Shown here piece by piece: positions 23,100 through 33,200 of a stretch of DNA of 64,000 nt. The stretch's first letter is position 1; every line of letters starts with the position of its first letter. The stretch is from positions 54,408,440-54,472,439 of the forward strand of contig OX235262.1 of the NCBI GenBank assembly GCA_944472135.2, written 5' to 3'. Source of the DNA: Trichobilharzia regenti (taxonomy: Eukaryota; Platyhelminthes; Trematoda; Strigeidida; Schistosomatidae). The translations under genes were made by a program, and so were the position numbers. The notes beneath the pieces were generated by a model. That model had not been told where the DNA came from, did not search any database, and saw only the letters and a program-made list of their open reading frames with translations.

Positions 23100-24000
23100 T
23101 TATACATTTCTTTTATATTTCAAAATTATCATCCACATATCTTAGACATAATTCTGTCTGTTGTACATGCTGTCACAAAATACAGATCCATACACAGTAA
23201 TCTTAAGGGGCTTCTCATTACAACTCTAATAACTTGATGGTATACTAGGCCATTGAATTAAAATCAGATATCTTTAGTGGATAAAGGTAATAAATCTTTT
23301 CAGTTGCGTTGTTGGAATAGATACGTCTTTAGCTTCTATACATAAAAAGTCGATAGGCCGAATGACTGGAACATTTGTGAATACGGAAGTCACATCAGAT
23401 CTATTTACAAGTAATGCTATGTTCCTCAGTATTCTTGACGAATTAAAATGAATCAAAGACAACATCTATTTTAAAGCTTTTTCATAAGGGGCTGTAATAA
23501 TTCACATAGCTATTGTGCTATTTGTAGATATGGTGAAATTTCATTGAAAGAATAGGACTTAGAATCGCTCTTGACTTGTGTACTTTTACATGGCCATATA
23601 ATTCTGGGATCTGCCAGCTAATCAGCTCAATGTTTTTGAATGTTTTCCCAACAATTTACTTCTTTTTCAATAAGCATCACAAACGCCACTCAGCTTTTCT
23701 TCCAGTGGACAAGGTTTGATTTTTGGCATTTTATACATGTTGTTGTATAATCTATCTTGTTCATCAGTATCACACATTGTCCTTGATCGGAATATATAAT
23801 TATGCTGTCTTTTTAGAGATCACATGAAGATCTCTCCTGTTCTTTAACACTATATAACTTTTAATATTTGAATGTAATTCTAAATTGGTGAGTATTTGGG
23901 ATCATCTTTGATTCCAGCCAACTTTTACTGTCGTATGACGTAGCATGGAGACCTGTAAATTCATCACGAAGATTATCGAATTGGCGTCCAGGATCAGTCC
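23100..24000 (-). pseudogene. Penelope-like element reverse transcriptase relic
   Basis: Minus-strand translations in several frames give PLE-type RT landmarks in the right order: KDSIIIYSDQGQCVILMNKIDY (about 23745-23815, cf. the KD-ILPADKG block), then PELYGHVKVHKSRAILSPI (about 23555-23615, cf. PR-YGLPKIHK-RPI), then SDVTSVFTNVPV (about 23370-23405, the motif A region with the catalytic Asp). Stops and frameshifts break the gene throughout. No GIY-YIG end is found downstream. The identification rests on these motif patterns. Confidence 0.7.
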
Positions 24001-25693
24001 GATTATTTCCTTTTCATTGAAGCATAGAATTTAAAACCCACTAACTGTATTTCGGTCTGTTCTTTTATCAGGGAGACACTAGATAAGTTATGAACATAAT
24101 TAAACACGTCCTATAGCAAAATATCACTTGTCAGATCACGGAAGAGTGTTCTATTTAACTAATTTTCCTCTATTTCTTTCACCACTTGTCAAAGTGGCAT
24201 GAATTTTCAATAACGTACAAAAAGCAAGCCACTTTGTATGTTGACCAGTAAATTGTTGGCTGTGTAGGTATCAAACAGTCTTTTTGCTAAGATTTACAAA
24301 ATGTTCCGTGATATGCATTAAACTGAAGACTTTCTACAAAAATTCGCTTAGAGTAGAATGCTTAGCACTTCTAAACCTTAATTTCAATACATCAGTTAAC
24401 GGACTGGCGGTATTTTCCGCAAAGACCTTCGTCAGGAATTTAGGACAATCATACACCAATAGGTATTTAAAACACGCAGCACATCTTAATAAAGCAAAAT
24501 GTATCATTTTTTTGCAATGATATAACTGAAATAACTTAGAATTCTCTACTGTGTACAGAAGGCTGACGGCATCATTTAGATATTTGTGAGTAGATTAGAA
24601 AAGCAGAAATCATGCAGCTTTTTGTATGTGAAATAAAAACCAACCTATAGGTTGTGAAGATATTATGAATAAGGCAGACTGCTCAGATAAAAAAAACTGT
24701 TTAACCGTGTGTTTATACCGCAAACAATCCGTTGTATTAATTTTTCATTATGAAGTATTCTCAGATAGTTTCCCTGCCTAGAAATACACTTTACACAACA
24801 AAGTATTTCTGATTGGCTTCTGCATTTGACGTGAAGTTGCTTAAATAAGAGGAATTGTAACCGCTTGGAGATATCCTCATTTTAAGGATTTTTAAGAAAT
24901 CCATTCCTTAAAGAATTACTACTTGCTGATATCTGCAAATGACTGTGCGTTGTCGTTAAAATGTAAAAATCAGTAAATCACCTGATGATGTTCTCACGTT
25001 AGTACTCTTTGGAATATTGTCCAATCTTGTCTACGTATTGTGTACAGCACTGTGAAGAATATGACTACTTCAAAGTTGATAGAATGTATGCAAACAATCA
25101 AAGAATATTAGGTGTGAATTAGACGAGAATGGGAAATTATTGTCCATAGGTTTTTCAAGGTAAGCATCTGATTTGCAGGTATGATTGGTTCATCTCATAG
25201 ATACTGACAAAATATTTTGATTAGGCAAAATGTTCCAATCAATCATACCATGAACTCATCATATTTTACTTGAAAATAAGACAGTGATTTAGTTATTTAT
25301 TTTTATTCTTACTATACACTTGCATTCCGAAGTCGAAGATGAGGCTTCAGAAGCAGATCTCCACTATTTGATGTTCTCTGAAGTACATTTTGGCTGGCTA
25401 CACACTTTCCTATCGGTTTTCATCTTCTCCTTACACGATCACCTCTGTGTTACACCTTGACTCTCAACTAGTCCTTTTCTTATTCGAATTCCATGCAAGG
25501 GATAGCAAATGTTAGGCGAGAAATGAACAGTAATCATTTCAAAGACGGTTTGATTTGTATTTTCCTGTTAGTATTTAGATTGTATTAATTTAGAAGCTAG
25601 TCATGACTGCTAAATGTATTGCTGTTGATTGATTGTTTCTCACTGACTACTCAATTGATTCAAACTTCCCTTTTACTGTCATATAAATTAATT
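24001..25693. other. No recognised feature
   Basis: AT-rich. If the MEG-like gene at 27161 has upstream exons, one may lie here, but none could be identified. A 78-residue frame at 24284-24520 plus is unassigned. Confidence 0.4.
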
Positions 25694-26863
25694 AAAACAA
25701 AACACGTAGTTCAGCGAAGAGTCTTTTTTCGGCGGTGAATTCATTTTCCTAGCTCTACAACCGCAAATACATATGTGTTATTTTGTATAAATGTGTACAT
25801 TAAGTTTGTCAAACAAAAATACGATTGGTTATAGTTATTCGAACTAAACAGGTGAAGATTGGCAATTGGAGTTAAGTAATACAAAATCAGTCAAGAAAAT
25901 TAGGTGTTAATGAAATCAGGGTAGTAAAAAAGGTGATGAGTTGTCACAAACAGTTGTTAAAAAGGAGTTACGTTATGATATGAATAGCTTGATGAGTGAG
26001 TTCTACTCAGGATGCACATGCGAACAAAGTAGATAACACGAAATTACGTAAGAGTTATAAATGAATACAACAATCATAAGCAATTAAACAATCTGCTGCT
26101 TTGGAGCCAGGTACATCGGTCGTTCGATGCGCACCCTGTTTAAGAGGATACAAGAACATTACCCAGCATAGTTGCATAAAGGCAATAGGAGTGCAATAAG
26201 GAGTGAGATAATTGAACACCTGGTTAACACTAACCATTCCATTTCAACAAACACCTCCCTCAAAGTAATCTACAGAGTCAAGAACAACCTATCAAAGGCG
26301 ATACGGTTTCGTCTTCTTTGCATCGCTGAAGCTCTGGCCATACACACAGAAAGACCAGAGCTGTGCATACAAAAGAGGATTACTCAACCACTCTTACTGT
26401 CATGGTGACAACTTTCTTTTTTGATTCGATTGGATTTTGATGACTTAATTTTGTTTCTTTGCTTGCTCTTGATTTGCTTTTAATTCTTGTATTCATTCAG
26501 AACTCTTATGCAATTTCGTATTATCTACTTTGTTTCTATATGCATCCTGAGTAAAACTCAATCATCAGATTATTCATATTATTACATAACTTCCTTTAAC
26601 AACTGTTTGTGACAACTCATCAACTTTTTTACTACCCTGATTTCATTAACACCTAATTTTTTTTGACTGATTTTGTATTACTTAACTCCAATTACCAATC
26701 TCCATCTGTCTAGTTTAAATAGCCACAACCAATTGTGATTTTGTTTGAGAAAGTTAATGTACACATACATACAAGATAACCTATATACATTTACGATTGT
26801 ACAGCTAGGAAAATGAATTCACCACCGAAAAGAGACGCTTCGCTGAACTACGTGTTTTGTTTT
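25694..26863. mobile_element. Inverted-repeat Penelope-like element (family F2)
   Basis: Left arm 25694-26066 and right arm 26466-26863 are reverse complements over about 370-400 bp with modest divergence. Between them lies a plus-strand GIY-YIG remnant. This is the architecture of PLEs with inverted terminal repeats. Another arm-only copy is at 15789-16525. Confidence 0.8.
26094..26408 (+). pseudogene. PLE GIY-YIG endonuclease remnant
   Basis: The plus-strand frame reads CCFGARYIGRSMRTLFKRIQ EHYP, then a TAG stop at 26169-26171, then HKGNRSAIRSEIIEHLVNTN and NNLSKAIRFRLLCIAEALAI to a stop at 26408. The YIGR signature, HxP after EH and the later Glu-containing helix match GIY-YIG nuclease domains that terminate PLE proteins and cut the target DNA. 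The premature stop and missing RT make it nonfunctional. Confidence 0.75.
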
Positions 26864-27160
26864 CATTAATGCCTGGATAGGGAATATCCATGAATACAAA
26901 TTAGTGTTAAATAGGTACAATAAAACCTATATCAGAATTCGTACAGATTCATAGTAGCAAGTGTTAAAAACAAATTGGTGTTTTTCATACATTCAACCTT
27001 CTATTGTATATGTTCAGGCATAAAAACATTTCAATGCACGTAAACAGTAAAATCAGAAATTTTTTTTGTACTTTACAAAACTTTCCTAAAATTATTAACT
27101 TTTTGTTGCAATAAACAATTCAACTGATTAAAAAAGAAAAATATTTTTGTACAATTTCAG
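26864..27160. other. Likely intron of the MEG-like gene
   Basis: AT-rich sequence ending in a polypyrimidine-poor but acceptable acceptor, TTTTTGTACAATTTCAG, immediately before 27161. No further structure is seen. Confidence 0.4.
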
Positions 27161-27230
27161 TCCTTGTTTTTGCAACAGTATTATTAGAAGTCAGTGAAGG
27201 ATACAATGAGGAAGCATTATATAATGTCAG
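27161..27230 (+). CDS. MEG-like exon: signal-peptide segment
   Basis: 70 nt, acceptor ATTTCAG, donor GTTAGT. It enters in phase 1 and leaves with two bases (AG). Residues LVFATVLLEVSEGYNEEALY: hydrophobic core, then a plausible signal-peptidase site near SEG/Y. The different entry phase shows that at least one upstream exon supplies the start. Confidence 0.65.
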
Positions 27231-30200
27231 GTTAGTGTGAATACATTTTTGTAAACATATCGAGTAAAGATGGCTATAAATGATAAATGAGCTGGTGAAA
27301 TATTTGTCGTCTGATTATGAAGAAAACAGCTACCATCGTATGCATTCTAAAGATTTTCAAAACAAGCTACACAAAATATATGTAAAACGCGTCATTGCTT
27401 GATCGAAACTGATTGTTAATAAATTAAGTTAGGCAGGCGTAAACAACAATCCTAAAAATAACTTTTTGGTTTTTTACCGTGAATGTTCAGTACTACCCTT
27501 TCCCCCCATTCACTTGTTTAATGTGCTATTCACTGGCGAATTTCAAAATAATACAGACATGACTAGTTAGTATGGCGAGTCAGGAGAACTAGTAGTATGC
27601 TCATTAGCAGATGTCCCGGGAGGGGGGGTTGTGAGCTGTAATTAACGGAAGCGAAAATAACGCAAAGAATACTGCAAGTTTTTGTAACAAGATTTACGTT
27701 TTTACCCACCATTTGTCTAATGTTGAATGATGTTAACAGCCATAAAGTCAGGCAATTATTTACATGAATGGATGGCAATTTAACCATGGGAAATACTGGA
27801 ATATATATATTCTTTAATTTGTATGTATGCATATTTGCATATCTAGACAGAATCTTTTCAACTACAGGCGGCTGGTAAAGGTTATGATGTCAAACCAGAA
27901 TCGGAAAAGCAGTGTAGATTTTCATCACTTTGAGATCAGTCGGCAAATCTTCTGCACTCAACATAAGGAACAAAATTCGAATTTTCATCAGCAATGTTAG
28001 TTCAGTACTTCTATATGAGTCAGAAACTTGGTGAATCCTGGAAAGCATTTGCAACAGGCTCCAGACTAGTATCAATAGCTGCTTTCGCTGTATTCTATGC
28101 TGAAGGTCATCTGACCAGAAAACTCTGGGAAAGAACCAATTAATAACCTATCGCTAACTGATAATCCACGCTCAAAAGACTGCTGAGTGATATCGCGTAA
28201 CAGGTCATTGCTTTAGTGGAACCAGAATGGAAAGCGAAGACATGCAAAAACAAAGGGACATAAAACCGTAATCTCCGAAGTAAACTACGTTAAGTGAGAA
28301 AAACTGGTCAGTGTGGAGGATTTCTTTGTCTTTGAATACTTAAATATAAGCTAGAATACAAAGACTACGATATCTATTTTTTCATATTAATCCATACTGA
28401 CACCCAACGACAACAAGTCGAATGAAAAAATATGCAAATTTACGATAAAGGAAATATAGAAAATACCAGTTGATTTCTAGACTTCTGATGCTCAGACGAA
28501 TCTGAAATTAGTACACAATAATGTAGATCAAAGTAAACAAATAATAACGAGTATTTCAGATGATAAAAAGGTTAATTTATAAGTCAGTAAGACGATGTAT
28601 ACTAATATAAATAACCAACTAATCGCAAGCATGCCTAACAGTTATATCATATTTGTACCAAAAGTACGGTGTGGAATCAAGGTGTAGTCATAAAAAGAAT
28701 TAAATTGATTTCCAACCAAATCGAAACCTGAGCTGAAGATGTTGTTTAGCAGGACAATGGAAACTTCTCAAACAAACTATTGTCATCCATCTGGTCACAA
28801 GGCTTCTTCATCAAATATGTATTTGTATTTATATATAACGTGTTTTGTAAGATATAAGTTTTTCGTTCCTAATGCTGGTATCAGCTCTGAATTCACTATA
28901 CTGACTTACTAACACAGTAAGTCGCTGAGCGACATAAGACATAAGTTTATGCATTAACTCTAGTGTTCCAATGCAATTTAAAGAATAATATCAAAAGTTG
29001 AAATTTGTGGTCAAAATATTTTTCTATGAACAAATCAAGGTGCCAAGTCTACCGTTTGGGAAATAAACTAAAAAATGGACCTGACTTGATATTTGAAATA
29101 ATGATCTGAATAACACCAGTAGCATTTGGTGACTAAATCAATACATCCCTAGGTCAGTTATTCATGGACAGTTGATGCCCAGTTCTCTACAATGCCAGCT
29201 TTCATTTCACCACTCTTTATGTCACATTATTCCGATTTTAGTTTTAAGAACTAAACTAAACACAGGAAATCTCACTGAGAGTTATTAACGTTTCTAATAA
29301 ACAAGGACACTTTATAGATTATATAAGAATTCAGATTTGTAAATATTCTGCTTCTCTAAGGAGCATAATATTTTTGCTGTGCTTTGAAATTTTTCTAGCA
29401 ACTGATTTGATTTTCCGGGGTAGGATCGCTAGTCATATGCCAAACCCTCCTTCCTCTCCTGGGCTTAGGAATGGCTAGGAAACTACCGAGCCAGTAAACT
29501 AGGCTTGAAAGAAAGGAAGGCCATGAAATAATTACCGACAAGAAACTCCAGAAACAAGACAACCAGGGATCGATCGCTTAACACATTTTCCGAAGATAAC
29601 ATTAACAGATTGGGCACACACTTGAGAAGACTACCGAGTGACATCGCACGTCAGGTCGTCGAGTGGAACGCTAATGAGAAACAACGAGCTGCGCTTAGGT
29701 TTGACAGTGATATGGAGGAGATGGTATGGGGAGGAGATGAAGGCTTATGGGCAGTGGTAGAGCCGACTGAGAGGAATGCAGAGAATAGAAAAAATTCTTT
29801 GTTCTTTGTTCCACTCGAAACCCAATGGATAAAAGTAATGATGGGTATGAAAAGAACCCTTGAGCTCCTGTGTCTATCGACTTTTATTTTCACTTATTTT
29901 AAATGTCGCACACAATAAACATTCAATTCACAGGAATGAACAAGATAAATTCAATTTTTTTCATTCAGTACGTACTAATGTATACTAATTCTTTTTATTT
30001 TTCTTGATGGACTAGGCCTAGTGTGCCTTATAAACGTTGGTCGCCTGTGAAAGAATTTCATTATGGTGAACCAGTCGAAATTAAAAGGAGGTGAGATTTT
30101 ATTGTTTGCCCGACACATTATCATCATTTATCATTCATTTAGAAAATTAACACACAAAATTTTAAAAAATACATATTAGTGAAGCGTAAGAAAGATTAAG

Positions 30201-33200
30201 ATTATAAACTGAAGAGAAGAATTTTGTTAGAGTACAAAGAATACGCTTGTATCTTTGTGTGAGTCGAAGTTGTATGATGAATAAGACAGTCAATTTGGTG
30301 GGTGACAACTAGCAGTGGAATCCAGGATGATCACACTGTCCTACTTGGGACTTGCCACCTGGTGTATCCAGAGTTATCAGTGGTTGATGGCGTTTCGTGT
30401 GGGCCTCAAATCCACTAATCATCGTTTCAAACTAGACATCGTCAAAGTATCCTCACAAGGAGCCCAAATGTAAACAGGGACTGATAATTTCAGTCCAGAG
30501 AATCAATGGGAAAGTTAAAAATAAATAAGAAAGTCAGTTGTTGACCAAGCGTTTTTGTACATTGCCGTCATTCCGTCTGTTTTTTTCATTTATGATTCCA
30601 AAGACTAGCATTATGATTCATCTTTATGTGAATAACACTCGAGACCGATAAGATAATATGATATTCACGGAAAATTAGTTTTCATTCTTTCTGATAGCTA
30701 TTTCTCTGTTTTATATATGTGAATTTGAGGAAACAGTATATGCCGAGTTCATTAACAAACTGTAAGCAATATTAGACTCCTGGTTTGTCCTTTATTTGTT
30801 TACACTTAAATACCTATAACTTCAAAGGAGCAAGCGAGGTAGTACATATATTTGCATTATTTTTGCCATCAAATTATTTACGAATTATTGCCTCAGGTTT
30901 CTAGTGGAAGAGAGGGCTTGTCATCTTGTTTTCTGCTGTTGTCTTTAGTTGGCTGCATGATTATTCATAGGCTTTTCACTCCCCCTCACTTAATGTTTTC
31001 AAAATTATCCTCGGTCACCTGTTCATCTAGTAATTTCCCATTCAGGGACTTAGCCAGCATGTGATGTCAATTAGCAGTCCCTCCCCTCCGAAAATTTTTT
31101 ATCTATAGCCACTTTCTTCCGCATATTTCTTCGTTAAGAGGACCTTGATAAGAGGTTAATTTGGTGGATGATGAATAGCAGTGGAATCCAGGACAACGCG
31201 CATTTCGTCCTATTTGAGACTCGTCATCTGGATGTGTCAGCATGCCCCAATGAGTGATGGTGTTCCCACCGAGGCTGGTACCCCGCAGTTTCGAACGTCA
31301 AAGCGTTATCCACTAGACCACTTGGCCCATGAGAGCCACCTTATGTGCAACGGATCATATTAATTATTTTATTTAATTTTATATTTTCCCTCTCTATTGA
31401 TTGGACCGAAGTGCTCGATATCAGGTTGACAGGTCAGCTTCTTGTGTAGATGCTTCGACGATGTCTGAGCATGTAATTAGGTCAGTCGATCAGTTCACTG
31501 CCACTATTACTAATTTCTGATCTTTTCCAATAAGCTATCCGACGAATTATACCACAGAAAATTTAATTCTGAATATAAGTTCCATTTCAAATTTGGCGAG
31601 AATATGAAGTCATATATCTATGAGTACATTACCTTTACAATGACAGGTATTTCACAATTCATAATGACAGTTCATTTTTATTTCTATTTTTGGTAAATAT
31701 TTAGTCTACCCAGTAAACGTTGGTCCCCTGTCAAAGAGTATCATTACGATGGACCAATTGAAGTAAAAAGAGGGTGAGATAGATATCCTTGATTTTTGTA
31801 TTTTGATTATTTAATATTAAAATACTCATGGCAAGTTTTCAAGTATTCTTGTGTAAAATTGAAATCTGTCATTTCAAAGTTTACCATTTAATATAAAGGC
31901 AAATCAGTTATTAATGGGTCGAGGTTATCATGCATATTAAATGACAGAAATCGGTAACTGTTATACATGCTTATTGTAGAGTTATCTTGTCGAAAATATC
32001 CTGACATAATCTTACGAACATAATCCGTATATTGATCCATGAGTAACATTTAACATATGCCAACTTTTATAGTCATATAACTGCATCGATTGAAAGTGAT
32101 TATATATGTGTACTGGGTTGTACATCATGAGGAGTTGACAAAATATGGGCGTTCTATTTATCTACTTATTTAGCTTGTACTTTTCGGGACAACTATTGAT
32201 ACATTAAAGTGAACAATGCAATTGATATTTTGTTATTTAGAGTACTGACTAATAACACCAGAAATGATGCAATCTATCAGACAGACAAAAGTTACATGAA
32301 AAGAAAAGTTGGTCTTACGGAGAGAATTCTCCTTGTAGTTCATATCCTTTATTCCGACATGAAAGTCGTGATGAACTGGCAGTGGTTTCCTCACTTGGCT
32401 TTGATTATTTATCAATAAATATAAGAGTTTACATGCACCGTATACTCTTTTGTATGTTATATAAAAAGAAAGACAAATTTTTGAGGTACTTTCTTGTCCC
32501 TGAGACTTTTTATTATATAAGTCTGATATGGACAGAAGCAAAATGTATGAAGTTAGCACTTTTCACCCGAAATGATGACTGCCAGTTGTTTTCAATTAGA
32601 TAAGATTTTGAAAAAACTTCACTACATATTGTGAAGCTTGATATCGTAATGGGTGCGTTTCAAATTCTCTGACATTTGCGTCACTCACTGACTCTGAATT
32701 ACTCAAAAAAGTAAAGTATTGAAAATATGAACAATCCTTCTACTAAATCAATATTAACTGATGACGTTTCGAGCACAAAATACTGCTCATAATCATCTTG
32801 ATATGATTATGAGCAATGGTTTGTGCTCGATACGTCACCAGTTAATATCACTGTATGACACTGTGTGATTTATCAAAATAAAATCTTATCCATAATGAAG
32901 TTGTACTCTACCACAGTGCTCAAGTTTTATACTTATAACTTCTACTACATCCTGAAATCTACGGAAGGCATTAGGAGAACTGGGTAGCTGAGGTCTAATA
33001 AGTGGGCGAAAACAAAAAGGTTCTCGAAGGAAATCAACAGAAACCAAATGTTTAATTGGTTGTTTGGCCTTCTTAGTTCGTATGACAAGCCGAAGTAAAT
33101 GGATTTCGATAACAGAAAGATTGAGCGAAGAAATGTTTACTTTTCAGTTAGATCCTCATATCTACCTCTACTCTAACATATATAGCATTTTTATTACAAT

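Larger units (their letters stand above)
27231..30021. other. Putative MEG-like intron with repeat remnants
   Basis: Contains RTE C-terminal fragments (27895-28270 and 29590-29850) and a SINE-A body fragment (29395-29530), listed separately. The rest is unassigned AT-rich DNA. An additional short exon could be hidden here. Confidence 0.4.
30091..31704. other. Putative MEG-like intron
   Basis: Holds two hammerhead-SINE remnants (30290-30425 and 31150-31345). The remainder shows nothing recognisable. Confidence 0.45.

Noticed and set aside
26010..26060. Hammerhead ribozyme in the F2 PLE arm
   Set aside because: The right arm has CTGATGA followed by a TGAGT/ACTCA hairpin, but GAAA is not placed next to stem II in either arm.
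29610..29918. Host gene of 102 residues
   Set aside because: Its sequence parallels the RTE C-terminal tail (DIARQ..., GGDE..W), so it is a retroelement relic.
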